Assembly (NCBI RefSeq): GCF_016615955.1 | Contig: NZ_CP067113.1 | Location: 1,302,001-1,366,000 of the forward strand | Direction: 5' to 3' | DNA from: Luteimonas sp. MC1750 | GTDB taxonomy: Bacteria > Pseudomonadota > Gammaproteobacteria > Xanthomonadales > Xanthomonadaceae | Length of the DNA: 64,000 nucleotides | Part shown: in pieces, positions 8,325-16,694 of the stretch | Layout: the number at the start of each line of letters is the position of its first letter | Position numbering within the stretch: position 1 is the stretch's first letter | Program-made: the position numbers and the translations under genes | The notes under the pieces: generated by a model | Databases searched by the model: none | Told to the model about the DNA's origin: nothing | The model's input: only the letters and a program-made list of their open reading frames with translations

Positions 8325-8797
8325 ACGGCGCCGACGTCCTGTTGACGGTCTTGGCATTGGGCGTGGCGATGCTGCTGGCCCGTGGAAGTCATCCGGTGGT
8401 TGCGGTGTTGCTGGTCGCGTCCGCGTTGGCAGTGTCGGCGATGTTGTTCCTTCCCACCGCGATGCTGGGCGACTGGTTCGGCATGGGCCGAGTGCATCGC
8501 CTGTACGGCCTGACACGCTCGACGCCGTTGGATCCCCCGGAGTGGATGCACCTTCTCGCCTTCGCCTGGCTGGGCCTCCTGATCTGGCTGGCACGCCTGG
8601 ACGTGCGCAACTGGCGTGGCGTGGTGTTGGTAGCGGCGTTGGGCGTGACCGCGGAGCTGTCGCAATGGCTCACGGATGAGCGGCAGCCAAAGCTTGAGGA
8701 TGCGGCGTTGAATGTTCTCGGCGGATTGGCAGGGGTTCTGCTCGCGTGGATCGGCTGCTCGCTGGTGGCAGCCTGGGGCCGTCGAAGCGGTCGCTGA
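8321..8797 (+). CDS. VanZ-like membrane protein
   Basis: A 158-residue protein with two N-terminal hydrophobic segments, a periplasmic-type loop, then the VanZ block: 'EWMHLLAFAWLGLL', 'GVTAELSQWLTDERQPKLED' (Glu-Leu-Ser-Gln and Glu-Asp positions) and a final membrane helix. It is translationally coupled (ATGA) to the GT4 gene. Its G+C matches the core genome, unlike the VanZ gene at 1244. Role unknown; probably envelope polysaccharide related. Confidence 0.7.
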   Translation: MNGADVLLTVLALGVAMLLARGSHPVVAVLLVASALAVSAMLFLPTAMLGDWFGMGRVHRLYGLTRSTPLDPPEWMHLLAFAWLGLLIWLARLDVRNWRGVVLVAALGVTAELSQWLTDERQPKLEDAALNVLGGLAGVLLAWIGCSLVAAWGRRSGR

Positions 8798-8850
8798 TTC
8801 GACAGCATCCACCGGTATGATTCGGGTCCCCGCACCGCTGGAGCACACCC

Positions 8851-10197
8851 GTGTCATCGAAAGCATTCAAGGCCTACGACATCCGCGGCCGAGTTCCCGA
8901 CGAGCTCGATGAAGCTTTGGCCATGCGCATCGGCGCCGCCACCTCGGAGTTGCTCGGCCCTGGTGCGGTCGTTATAGGGCACGACATCCGCTTGAGCAGC
9001 CCTTCGCTGCAGACGTCCTTGGCGCAGGGTCTACGCGAAGCCGGCCGCGAAGTTATCGACATCGGCCTCTGTGGCACCGAGGAGGTCTATTTCCAGACCG
9101 ATCACCTGGGTGCGGCCGGTGGCGTGATGGTGACCGCCAGCCACAATCCCATGGACTACAACGGCCTGAAGCTGGTGCGTGAGAACGCGCGGCCGATCAG
9201 CGCCGACACCGGCCTGTTCACCATCCGCGACCGCGCGCTGTCCGATGACTTCACCCCGGGGCAGGGCGCCGGCGGCAGCCGCGCGATGACCGACAAGTCG
9301 GCGTACATCGCGCACCTGCTGACCTACGTGGCCGGCGTTGCGCTCAAGCCGCTGAAGATCGTCAGCAGCCCGGGCAACGGCGGCGCCGGCACGGTCATCG
9401 ACCTGCTGGCGCCGCACCTGCCGTTCGAGTTCGTGCGCGTGCAGCACGAGCCGGATGGCAACTTTCCGAACGGCATCCCCAACCCGCTGCTGCCCGACGC
9501 GCGTGCCGCCACCGCCGACGCGGTGAAAGCGCATGGCGCCGACTTCGGCATCGCCTGGGACGGCGACTTCGACCGCTGCTTCTTCTTCGACCACACCGGC
9601 CGCTTCATCGAGGGCTATTACCTGGTCGGCCTGCTGGCCAAGGCGCTGCTGTCGCGCAGCCCGGGCGGCAAGGTGGTGCACGACCCGCGGCTGCTGTGGA
9701 ACACGGTGGAGATGGTGCGCGAGGCCGGCGGCACGCCCGTGCTGTGCAAGAGCGGCCACGCCTTCATCAAGGAGAAGATGCGCGCCGAAGACGCGCTCTA
9801 CGGCGGCGAGATGAGCGCGCACCATTATTTCCGCGAGTTCGCCTACGCCGACTCCGGGATGATCCCGTGGCTGCTGATCGCGGCCCTGGTGTCGACGAGC
9901 GGGCTGTCGCTGGCGGAACTGGTGGAAGACCGGATGGCGAAGTTTCCGTGCAGCGGCGAGATCAACTTCACGGTGGCGGATGCGCAGGCGTCGATCGCGG
10001 CGGTGGTGGCTCATTTCAGTGCGCTACGGCCGGAGCTGGATTACACGGACGGGTTGTCGGCGGATTTCGGGGATTGGCGCTTCAATCTGCGCAGCTCGAA
10101 TACGGAGCCGCTGATCCGGTTGAACATCGAGACGCGGGGGGATGCGGGATTGCTGCGGGAGAAGGTGGAGGAGATCAGTGGGTTGTTGATGGGGTGA
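8851..10197 (+). CDS. xanA: Phosphomannomutase/phosphoglucomutase
   Basis: A 448-residue alpha-D-phosphohexomutase that interconverts hexose 6- and 1-phosphates, giving Glc-1-P and Man-1-P for nucleotide-sugar synthesis (polysaccharide, LPS). All four family signatures are seen: the phosphoserine loop TASHNP with Ser97, the metal-binding DGDFDR (D237, D239, D241), the sugar-specificity loop GEMSAHHYF and the phosphate-binding SNTEPLIRLN (from S416). The GTG start at 8851 gives 'MSSKAFKAYDIRG', the usual N-terminus. It follows the polysaccharide genes but is separated by about 50 bases. Confidence 0.93.
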   Translation: MSSKAFKAYDIRGRVPDELDEALAMRIGAATSELLGPGAVVIGHDIRLSSPSLQTSLAQGLREAGREVIDIGLCGTEEVYFQTDHLGAAGGVMVTASHNPMDYNGLKLVRENARPISADTGLFTIRDRALSDDFTPGQGAGGSRAMTDKSAYIAHLLTYVAGVALKPLKIVSSPGNGGAGTVIDLLAPHLPFEFVRVQHEPDGNFPNGIPNPLLPDARAATADAVKAHGADFGIAWDGDFDRCFFFDHTGRFIEGYYLVGLLAKALLSRSPGGKVVHDPRLLWNTVEMVREAGGTPVLCKSGHAFIKEKMRAEDALYGGEMSAHHYFREFAYADSGMIPWLLIAALVSTSGLSLAELVEDRMAKFPCSGEINFTVADAQASIAAVVAHFSALRPELDYTDGLSADFGDWRFNLRSSNTEPLIRLNIETRGDAGLLREKVEEISGLLMG

Positions 10198-10372
10198 GGG
10201 GGTTTGCTGCCGCCCTCGAGGCGGCACGGCGGGTCCTGCCAGGCGTCCGCGTCGCTTGCCAGGGTGTGCAGCATGGGTTCAAGGCCGGAAGATTCGCGCT
10301 CTGCCTGCGTTGAGGTGCATCCGGGCAACATCGTGGATCCGAGGTAAAACCACTCAGTCAGGAGCTCGCCCG

Positions 10373-11296
10373 ATGTGCTACTCCGCCCTCGTCTACGCCG
10401 AAATCCGCAAGCTCGAACGCACCCTCGGTGTGAGGATCGACCCCGACTGGTACGTCGAGGAATTCTGGACTCGCAAGGGCAAGGATGCTGGCAAGCGCCC
10501 CAGGATGCCCCGCGCCGTGGAGCGCGAAGCCGTGGCCTTGGCACCCGCCAGCATCGGGGCCGCCATCGCCGCCGCCGACCAGGCCGAGATCGACCAGCTG
10601 ACCCAACTGGTCTTCGCCCAGCGCAAGCGCGTCGCCGACGCCGAGCGCTCGCTGCAGGCGCGCGAGACGAAGAAGGCGCGCGAAGACATCCGCATCGGCA
10701 CCGGCAAGGTCGAGGCCGCGATGCGCCGCCTGGATGAACTCCGCACGCCGCCCGCCGATGCGGGGCTCGGGCGCATCTATCCGGGCTACTGGTGCCCGGT
10801 CGTCATCCGCGAGCGCGGGCGTTACGTGGCGCGCCTCATGCGCTACCAGTGCCGGCTGCCCGACTGGACCGAGGCCATCGAGCGCCGCTACCCCGGCACC
10901 TACAACGCCCGCCGCGACAAGCTGGAGCACGCCTGGGGCAAGGTCTTCGGCCACGGCCACGGGGTGATGGTGGCCAGCGCCTTCTACGAGCACGTCGGCC
11001 GCGGCGGCCAGGACCAGGTGCTCGAGTTCCGGCCCAGCGACGGCCGCGACATGATCGCGGCCTGCCTGTGGACGCGGACCCTGGAGGCCGACGGCTCGGA
11101 GTTGTACTCCTTCGCCGCCATCACCGACGCGCCGCCCGCCGAAGTGGCCGCGGCCGGGCACGACCGCTGCATCGTGCCGATCAAGGCGGAGCACCTGGAG
11201 GCATGGCTGACGCCGGATGCCGGCAACCTCGCCGCGATGTACGCGGTGCTGGATGACCGGGATCGGCCGTACTACGAGCACCGCGAGGCGGCTTAG
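10373..11296 (+). CDS. SOS-response-associated peptidase (SRAP/HMCES-like)
   Basis: A 307-residue SRAP-family protein. Such proteins use the N-terminal Cys, exposed after Met removal, to form a protective thiazolidine crosslink with abasic sites in single-stranded DNA. Seen: Met1-Cys2 in 'MCYSALVYAE' (instead of the usual MCGRY), 'TYNARRDKLE' matching the active-site Asn, 'SAFYEHV' matching FYEW with its catalytic Glu, and 'GHDRCIVPIKAEHLEAWL' matching the H-R-MP motif with the catalytic His. The family is usually about 220 residues; the extra length is a charged insertion near residues 35-125. The frame is open upstream but ATG 10373 (after CAGGAG) is the only start that puts Cys at position 2. 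The 175 bases before it show no gene. Confidence 0.8.
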   Translation: MCYSALVYAEIRKLERTLGVRIDPDWYVEEFWTRKGKDAGKRPRMPRAVEREAVALAPASIGAAIAAADQAEIDQLTQLVFAQRKRVADAERSLQARETKKAREDIRIGTGKVEAAMRRLDELRTPPADAGLGRIYPGYWCPVVIRERGRYVARLMRYQCRLPDWTEAIERRYPGTYNARRDKLEHAWGKVFGHGHGVMVASAFYEHVGRGGQDQVLEFRPSDGRDMIAACLWTRTLEADGSELYSFAAITDAPPAEVAAAGHDRCIVPIKAEHLEAWLTPDAGNLAAMYAVLDDRDRPYYEHREAA

Positions 11297-11384
11297 GTCT
11301 CGTCGCGAAGGGCGCCGTGGCATGGAACCTGCTCGCCACCGTAGCCGTGGCTCCGCGGGAGCCGCGACGGCGAGGGGAAGCGCA

Positions 11385-11750
11385 ATGAGAACAACCATGC
11401 ACGCTGGCCTGCTGGCGGCGTTCGCCCTGCTGGGCGCCGGGCCGGCGGCCGCGCACAGCGGCGGCCTCGACAAGCACGGCTGCCATACCAACCGCAGCAC
11501 GGGCGACTACCACTGTCATCGCGGCGGCGGGCCCGCGCCGGCGTCTGCGGTGCCGCGACAGGGCTTGCAGTTCCAGGATGGATCGCCCGGGCGGGCAGGG
11601 CGCGCGGCTGGCGTCGGCGGTGCGTTCGCCAACTGCAGCGAAGCGAGGGCCGCCGGCGCGGCACCGGTCAGGCGCGGCGACCCGGGCTATGGCCCGCACC
11701 TGGACCGCGACAACGACGGCGTCGGCTGCGAACCCTACCGGGGACGCTAG
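11385..11750 (+). CDS. Secreted YHYH/excalibur-type small protein
   Basis: A 121-residue protein with a signal peptide ('LLAAFALLGAGPAAAHS'), a His/Cys-rich block 'LDKHGCHTNRSTGDYHCHRG' near the new N-terminus, a low-complexity linker and a C-terminal excalibur-like motif ('DPGYGPHLDRDNDGVGCEPYRG', given here in part as DxDxDGxxCE), a calcium-binding-type signature. Likely periplasmic or secreted. ATG 11385 follows GAGGGGAAGCGCA. Function unknown; it resembles YHYH-domain proteins of proteobacteria. Confidence 0.65.
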   Translation: MRTTMHAGLLAAFALLGAGPAAAHSGGLDKHGCHTNRSTGDYHCHRGGGPAPASAVPRQGLQFQDGSPGRAGRAAGVGGAFANCSEARAAGAAPVRRGDPGYGPHLDRDNDGVGCEPYRGR

Positions 11751-11823
11751 CCCGCAGGCGCATCCACGCGGTGGACATGCACGCGCCGCTACGGTCTGCC
11801 CTTTGCATCGATGCGAGGGTGCG

Positions 11824-12537
11824 ATGAATCCTTTGAAATCGATGGCCGCGGTTGCGGCGTTGCTGGTTTTGGCGGCCTGCGGTGCGCAGGAGGCCACGGA
11901 GCCGCCGGGATCTGGCGCGGACGCACGGAAACCCGCTGACACGCCCGCGAGTGAGCCGCCGCGCGAGTCCGTCGCCACGGTGCCCGCTCGGCAGCCCACG
12001 CCCGACGACGGTGATGGAATCGCGTTCACCCCGATCGACGCCCTTCCGCCAACGCGCACGCTTGAGGTCAGCGTGGAAGGCCAGCGCGAGGCGCGCGAGG
12101 CGCGGCTGTTCCAGAGCCCGCAGGGATACGCCATCTACGTGCTGCCGCAGCTGGAGATGACGCCGGAGGAGCCCTGCTGCGACCTCGTCTACGCACGCGT
12201 GGACGATGGCTTCTTCATGCGCATCGAGCGGATCGACGAGGCGACGGACCTGGCAACCCTGCGTGGGGACATGCAGCTGGCGCTGTCCAGCGTCGGCACC
12301 GCGGAAGACGCGGGCGGCCACGCGTATGTCGCGGCGCAGCCGGGCACCGATGTGGAGCTGGCGCTGCGCGCAAGGGGCGACGGCGTGAGCCTGGTGATGC
12401 TGGTCGCACGCATCGACGGCGGCCGCTACCGGGTGACGCTGCACCTGCCGCATCGCGAAGCGCTGGAGGGCATCGTGCCTAGCTTCCGGGCGATGCTGGG
12501 CGGCCTGCGGACGACGGGGCCGCGGGACGCAGGCTGA
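11824..12537 (+). CDS. Hypothetical lipoprotein
   Basis: A 237-residue predicted lipoprotein: 'MNPLKSMAAVAALLVLAACG' has a typical lipobox LAAC with Cys at 19. A Pro/Glu/Ala-rich linker (about 20-60) is followed by a globular domain of mixed strands that contains a Cys pair ('EEPCCDLVYARV'). I do not recognise the domain. Monocistronic; upstream AGGGTGCG precedes ATG 11824. Confidence 0.6.
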   Translation: MNPLKSMAAVAALLVLAACGAQEATEPPGSGADARKPADTPASEPPRESVATVPARQPTPDDGDGIAFTPIDALPPTRTLEVSVEGQREAREARLFQSPQGYAIYVLPQLEMTPEEPCCDLVYARVDDGFFMRIERIDEATDLATLRGDMQLALSSVGTAEDAGGHAYVAAQPGTDVELALRARGDGVSLVMLVARIDGGRYRVTLHLPHREALEGIVPSFRAMLGGLRTTGPRDAG

Positions 12538-12685
12538 CGCGGGATGATCCAAAAAGGCTGTTGGTGCAGGGGGGCGCGCCGCGTGGGAGTCGGCTGATGG
12601 AACGATTCGTGACGATTTCATGACTTCGTTCCGCGCGTGAAGCCTCCATGTTCTGGGTGTGACTCACAACACAGGAGCTCCACCC

Positions 12686-13216
12686 ATGAACACCACCAAC
12701 CTCCTTGCCGGTACCGTCCTCGCCGCCGCGCTTGGCGCGCTGTCCTTCGGCGCCCAGGCCGCCGAGCCCGTCGGCTTCTACGCCGGTGCGGGCGTCGGCC
12801 AGTCGATCGTCGACGAAGGCCTGCTGGACGAGAAGGAGACAGGCTTCCAGGTCTACGGCGGCTACCAGCTGCACCCGAACTGGGGCTTCGAGCTGGGCTA
12901 CACCGACTTCGGCAAGATCGAGTACGGCAACGTCGCCTCGCTGGACGCCGACACCGTCTCCCTGGTCGCCGTCGGCACGCTGCCCTTCACCGACAGGTTC
13001 AGCGGCTACGCCAAGGCCGGCGTGCACAGCTGGGACGCCGACGCCCGCGCCGCCGGCATCGGCCGCGCCTCCGACGACGGCACCGACCCGACCTACGGCC
13101 TGGGCCTGCAGTACCGCTTCACCGATACCTTCGCGCTGCGCGGCGAGTACAGCCGCTTCGAGATGGACGACGTGGACGTGGACCTGGCGCAGGTGCAGGT
13201 GCGGTTTGATTTCTGA
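12686..13216 (+). CDS. Small outer-membrane beta-barrel protein
   Basis: A 176-residue protein with signal peptide cleaved after 'GAQA' (about residue 24), then eight alternating amphipathic strands, several starting at Tyr/Phe-Gly pairs ('GFYAGAGVGQS', 'GFQVYGGYQL', 'GFELGYTDF'), ending in an aromatic residue ('VQVRFDF') as needed for Bam recognition. This is the OmpA N-terminal / OmpW-like 8-strand barrel layout. Ribosome site AGGAGCT at 12673. A perfect 11-bp hairpin follows the stop. Confidence 0.75.
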   Translation: MNTTNLLAGTVLAAALGALSFGAQAAEPVGFYAGAGVGQSIVDEGLLDEKETGFQVYGGYQLHPNWGFELGYTDFGKIEYGNVASLDADTVSLVAVGTLPFTDRFSGYAKAGVHSWDADARAAGIGRASDDGTDPTYGLGLQYRFTDTFALRGEYSRFEMDDVDVDLAQVQVRFDF

Positions 13217-13240
13217 TCCTTGCGGATCAGGTGCGTGATC

Positions 13241-13266
13241 GACAGGCCGGGATTTCCCGGCCTGTC
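13241..13266 (+). terminator. Hairpin terminator after beta-barrel gene
   Basis: GACAGGCCGGG (13241-13251) pairs perfectly with CCCGGCCTGTC (13256-13266) around an ATTT loop, 24 bases after the stop codon. The tail is only moderately T-rich (TGCTTCTG). Confidence 0.6.
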
Positions 13267-13271
13267 TGCTT

Positions 13272-13301
13272 CTGTAGGAGCGGCTACAGCCGCGATCGCC
13301 C
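13272..13301 (+). repeat. REP-like palindromic element
   Basis: Copy of the window-wide element TGTAGGAGCGGCTACAGCCGCGAtCGC directly after the terminator. Core GCGGCTACAGCCGC can fold on itself. Confidence 0.8.
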
Positions 13302-13355
13302 AGCCCACACCTTGCGGGCATCGTCGACGGACTGAAAACCCTCATCAAGTGCGCT

Positions 13356-13381
13356 TGTATATACACTCAACTGTATATACG
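13356..13381 (+). promoter_or_regulatory. Twin TGTATATACA palindromes (likely antitoxin operator)
   Basis: TGTATATACA (13356-13365) is a perfect 10-bp palindrome; TGTATATACG (13372-13381) is a near copy 16 bases further on. The pair sits 31 bases before the ATG of a ribbon-helix-helix-type gene, where autoregulatory operators of CopG/BrnA antitoxins are found. Being AT-rich, it may also overlap a -10 box. Confidence 0.6.
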
Positions 13382-13411
13382 ATCCCCGTTCGCCAATGCA
13401 AAGGACACTGC

Positions 13412-13801
13412 ATGGCCATTCGGATTCAGACCATGACCAACCATGCCCGTGATGCAGATGTCACCGCCAAGTGGGAAATCGGCGAGTACGGGCGCAGCGA
13501 TGCGCATGTTGCGGTGGCACGTGAGGACGAGTCGCTGCAGCTCGACGCCGATCTGGCCATGAAGCTCGTCTCGATCCGGTTGCCCATCCCGCTGATCGAC
13601 GCGTTGAAAGCGATTGCGGGCCATCACGGCATCGCCTATCAGCCGATGATCCGCGACCTGCTGATGCGATTCGCGCGCTCCGAGTTCCAGCAGATCCAGG
13701 CCGACCTGAGCAGCCGGATGGAAGAGGCACAAGCGGCTGACGAGTCGAGTCCGCCCGTAGAGGCCTTCATCGAGCGCACGAGGAAGGCTGCGGGCGGTTG
13801 A
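13412..13801 (+). CDS. CopG/BrnA-like ribbon-helix-helix antitoxin, orphan
   Basis: A 129-residue protein whose central part 'KLVSIRLPIPLIDALKAIAGHHGIAYQPMIRDLLMRF' (given in family terms: beta-strand KLVSIRLP, helix, turn, helix) matches the CopG-family antitoxin pattern. The N-terminal part ends a toxin-facing segment; the C-terminal part is charged. In BrnTA systems the toxin gene lies just upstream and overlaps, but here 195 bases of non-coding DNA with a terminator, a REP element and operators lie upstream, and the next gene downstream is a lipoprotein. So the cognate toxin is absent or elsewhere. Probably a DNA-binding autoregulator. Confidence 0.7.
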   Translation: MAIRIQTMTNHARDADVTAKWEIGEYGRSDAHVAVAREDESLQLDADLAMKLVSIRLPIPLIDALKAIAGHHGIAYQPMIRDLLMRFARSEFQQIQADLSSRMEEAQAADESSPPVEAFIERTRKAAGG

Positions 13802-13836
13802 GGCGCCAACAGGCTTTTTCCACTCAAGGACGAGGG

Positions 13837-14220
13837 ATGGACATGACGAATGGAACGGCCCGGACTTCCGGGGTTTGCCGCCTGCACCATGTGCTTGCCG
13901 CCACATGTCTCCTGGCTGCATGCGCCAACGTCGGCGCCACTGCCGCCGATGCCGTTGCGACCTACCCGGATTCGCTCCACGGTCACTGGATGCCGCGCGA
14001 CCTCGACTGCTCGGTGCCCATCAACTACGACAGCGACAGCCTCGTCGTGATCGATGCCACCGGATTGGGCCAGTACGAAAACGCGAACAAGCCGGTGAAC
14101 GTTCGGCAAGTCGCCGCCAAGCCACGGGCCTGGGTCATCGAGTCCCTGTTGAACATCTCCGGTGATGGCGACGACACCTCAGTCACGGAAATTTTCGGGT
14201 TGCGCGAGCCCGACTACTGA
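13837..14220 (+). CDS. Hypothetical lipoprotein
   Basis: A 127-residue predicted lipoprotein: hydrophobic stretch 'LHHVLAATCLLAACANVGA' with lipobox LAAC. The mature part begins 'YPDSLHGHWMPRDLDCSVPINYDSDSLVVI', a pattern seen in small lipocalin-like/lysozyme-inhibitor-size proteins where a residue-to-residue 'xGxW' start is followed by beta strands. ATG 13837 follows AGGACGAGGG; ATG 13843 is also possible. It is closed by a strong hairpin. Function not recognised. Confidence 0.55.
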   Translation: MDMTNGTARTSGVCRLHHVLAATCLLAACANVGATAADAVATYPDSLHGHWMPRDLDCSVPINYDSDSLVVIDATGLGQYENANKPVNVRQVAAKPRAWVIESLLNISGDGDDTSVTEIFGLREPDY

Positions 14221-14225
14221 CGCTA

Positions 14226-14249
14226 GAGGCCGGGCTCTCGCCCGGCCTC
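14226..14249 (+). terminator. Hairpin terminator between convergent transcription units
   Basis: GAGGCCGGGC (14226-14235), loop TCTC, GCCCGGCCTC (14240-14249), followed by TTGCTTTCTG. Located 6 bases after the lipoprotein stop and before the convergent minus-strand operon. Confidence 0.7.
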
Positions 14250-14256
14250 TTGCTTT

Positions 14257-14280
14257 CTGTAGGAGCCGCTACAGCCGCGT
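14257..14280 (+). repeat. REP-like palindromic element
   Basis: TGTAGGAGCCGCTACAGCCGCG, a one-base variant of the family, between the terminator and the end of the minus-strand CsgG-like gene. Confidence 0.75.
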
Positions 14281-14308
14281 TTGCAGTTCCTTTATGGATG
14301 CAGACGCC

Positions 14309-15979
14309 TCACCAGTCCGGGTCCTCCGCCGGCGCGGGTGCAGCAGGCGCCGCCGCCGCTGCACGCAGTCGTGCAGGAGTCGAAGCGCCGGCCTCCTTGG
14401 CACCGCCACCGCTGCCCGATGCCCGGTCCGCGTTCGCGGCGGCCGAGGCCGGCACCCCCGCGATGGCCTGCCGCAGCTCGATCGCGCCGGGCTTGAAGCG
14501 GCCCATGGCCGGCACTTCGCCTTCGATCGTGCCGTACGAGGTCTGACTCGACACACGGTCAATGCGGATCACGCAGCAGCTGCGCTCCATGCGGCCCAGC
14601 GAGCGGCCGGTCTGCGGGTCGCGCAGCTCGTCGCCCAGCGCCACGGCCTCGTAGCGCTGGCCGGTCTGCAGCATGTCGCCGCCCTGGCTCAGCACCACCT
14701 GGTCTCCGTCCAGCGCGACCACGGAGACCGGGAAGATACCGGTCACCACTGCCGTGCCGATCCGGCCTGACAGCGCGTCCATCATCGTGGCCGCCATGCC
14801 CTTGCCGTCCACGACGCGGGGCAGGGTGCTCGGTCCGGTGGACGCCAGGGCGTGGTCGAAGCTGTCCGACATCACGACTTCGCCGGTCGCGGCGTTGAGC
14901 AGGCGTAGCGTGATTCGTCCGCCGCCGGAGTACGACGTAACCTGGCGGTCGGACATGCGCAGTTGCCGGGTGGCGCGGGGGTATTCGAAGCGCTCGATGG
15001 TCGGGATGAGGATCAGGTCCGTCGCCAGCTGCTGTCCGAGGCGGGCAGTATCGATCTGGCGCACGTCGCCACTGTTGATGTGGTCTATCTCGGCCTGCAT
15101 CTCGTCACCGAATTCGCGGTCCAGGACGATGAAGCGCTTGGTCTGGGCCAACGTGTCCGATAGACGGCCGCGGATGGCGCGGGCCACCTCCTCAGATGCG
15201 ACACGGCTGTCGCCGACCGCGTAACTGGACGCCATGACGCGCGGTTGGGCGACCACGATCTTCGGCCGGCCCCCCTCCTCGGGCGCACGGAACTGGGCGA
15301 TGTCGGCACGCAGCCGCACCTTCCAGTAGCTGCGCATGCGGCGTTGGGTGACGTCGGAGTCGTAGCTGCTGGCGCCGCGCTTCACGTCCAGTGAGGCGTC
15401 CTCGCTGTAGCGCATCGAGGTATCGGCGCGCGCATTCCCTGCACGGGCACTGGCCGAGGCGCGGCCGTCCGCAGACGCCGAGGCGGCGTAGCTGTAGCCC
15501 TCGTCGCTGGCACGCACTCGGCTGACGGTTTCCTCGTCGACCTTGTCGATCTCATCTTGGGAAAGCACCTCGTAGCCGAGGACGAGTCCCTGCGAGGCGC
15601 TCATCACGTGCTGCTGGAACGCCTGCGCGTCGATCGTCCCTGCGTGTCTGCCATCGACGGAGACGTCCAGGCCGGCGCGAAGCGAGTCGAGTCGACTTGC
15701 CACCTGGACGCCATTGACCTGGGCCACGACCGACTGCAGGGCAGCAAGCGTAGCCAGTTCCGGCGTGCTGCCGACACCTTCCGCCTCGCGGGAGAGGCGT
15801 TCGACAGCACCGAAGTCGGGTGCGCCGCGCATTGGCGGCTCCACGGCGGGCTGGACGTCTGCGACCGGGGTTGGGGCAGACGCGTCGGGCGCTGGCACGT
15901 CCTGGCCGCAAGCGGCCAGGAACAACGTCATGCAAACGACGAGCAGGCTGTGGGACGGGCCCGTCATGAGCTGCCTCAT
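14309..15979 (-). CDS. CsgG-like lipoprotein, last gene of an envelope operon
   Basis: A 556-residue lipoprotein: signal with lipobox LAAC ('FLAACGQDVP', Cys at about 24), a Pro/Ala linker, a central domain and a C-terminal Ala/Pro-rich tail. Residues about 245-420 read like the CsgG/TolB-like nucleotide-binding-type fold: 'KIVVAQPRVMASSYAVGDS', then 'TKRFIVLDREFGDEMQAEI', 'IDTARLGQQLATDLILIPTI' and 'GGGRITLRLLNAATGEVV', the order seen in CsgG-family proteins. CsgG itself forms the curli export pore, but no curli genes are nearby. It lies one base after the stop of the preceding gene in a four-gene minus operon with two signal-peptide proteins upstream. Confidence 0.65.
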   Translation of the reverse strand: MRQLMTGPSHSLLVVCMTLFLAACGQDVPAPDASAPTPVADVQPAVEPPMRGAPDFGAVERLSREAEGVGSTPELATLAALQSVVAQVNGVQVASRLDSLRAGLDVSVDGRHAGTIDAQAFQQHVMSASQGLVLGYEVLSQDEIDKVDEETVSRVRASDEGYSYAASASADGRASASARAGNARADTSMRYSEDASLDVKRGASSYDSDVTQRRMRSYWKVRLRADIAQFRAPEEGGRPKIVVAQPRVMASSYAVGDSRVASEEVARAIRGRLSDTLAQTKRFIVLDREFGDEMQAEIDHINSGDVRQIDTARLGQQLATDLILIPTIERFEYPRATRQLRMSDRQVTSYSGGGRITLRLLNAATGEVVMSDSFDHALASTGPSTLPRVVDGKGMAATMMDALSGRIGTAVVTGIFPVSVVALDGDQVVLSQGGDMLQTGQRYEAVALGDELRDPQTGRSLGRMERSCCVIRIDRVSSQTSYGTIEGEVPAMGRFKPGAIELRQAIAGVPASAAANADRASGSGGGAKEAGASTPARLRAAAAAPAAPAPAEDPDW

Positions 15980-15980
15980 G

Positions 15981-16649
15981 TCAGATCATGTCCAGGAAGG
16001 AGTCGGCATCCTTCGGCACGGCGATCTTCGAGGCGCGCGCGAAGGTCACCGCCGACTTGCCATTGCCATAGAGGTTGCGCACGTAGCCGGGCGATTCCTT
16101 GGCCAGCCAGATCCCGGCCCCGAGCTTGCGCCCGAGGGTCGCGAGCTGCATGGCATTGAGGTTCTTCATGCCGGCGGCGAACGAGCTGGCGTCGGCGGAC
16201 AGCTGGCGGGCCTCGTTCAGCGACAGCAGAAGCGCCATCAGGCCCTGGGCGTAATGACCGCGGGCTTCTTCGCCCAGCTCGGGCTGCTGTGCCTGGCGTG
16301 CGTCCAGCGCCGACTGCACGCGCTCCGATACCGAAATCGACTTCTGCAGCGCATCGGTGTTCACCGAGCCGCTGGACAGGGCCAGGCGCTCGGCTTCCAG
16401 CAGCTGGACTTCCTCGGCCAGTCCGAAGGCACGGGCAAAGGCCTCCTGGGCCTGCATCGAATGCGACTGCGACGCCACGAAGCGCTGCACCAAGGCTTCC
16501 TGTGCGGCGGCGTCAGGCGCCGCGGCTGCAGGTGCAGCGGCTTCGGACGAACCGCCGGCAAGTGCACGCAGCTTGTTGAACTGCGCGTGGGCGGGCATGG
16601 ACAGCGTGGTGCCGAGCAGGATGGCGGTGGCGATTATGGTCTTGCGCAT
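15981..16649 (-). CDS. Exported helical protein of the CsgG-like operon
   Basis: A 222-residue protein with a clear signal peptide ('TIIATAILLGTTLSMPAHA') and a mature part made of long Ala/Gln-rich helices ('AQEALVQRFVASQSHSMQAQEAFARAF' in pattern). No cysteine or lipobox. Not recognised. It stops one base before the CsgG-like gene starts, so it is surely co-transcribed; likely a periplasmic partner of the CsgG-like lipoprotein. Confidence 0.6.
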   Translation of the reverse strand: MRKTIIATAILLGTTLSMPAHAQFNKLRALAGGSSEAAAPAAAAPDAAAQEALVQRFVASQSHSMQAQEAFARAFGLAEEVQLLEAERLALSSGSVNTDALQKSISVSERVQSALDARQAQQPELGEEARGHYAQGLMALLLSLNEARQLSADASSFAAGMKNLNAMQLATLGRKLGAGIWLAKESPGYVRNLYGNGKSAVTFARASKIAVPKDADSFLDMI

Positions 16650-16694
16650 GGTGGTATTCCCCTGTGGTGAAGTGATGTGTCGGCCTGCGCTGGA

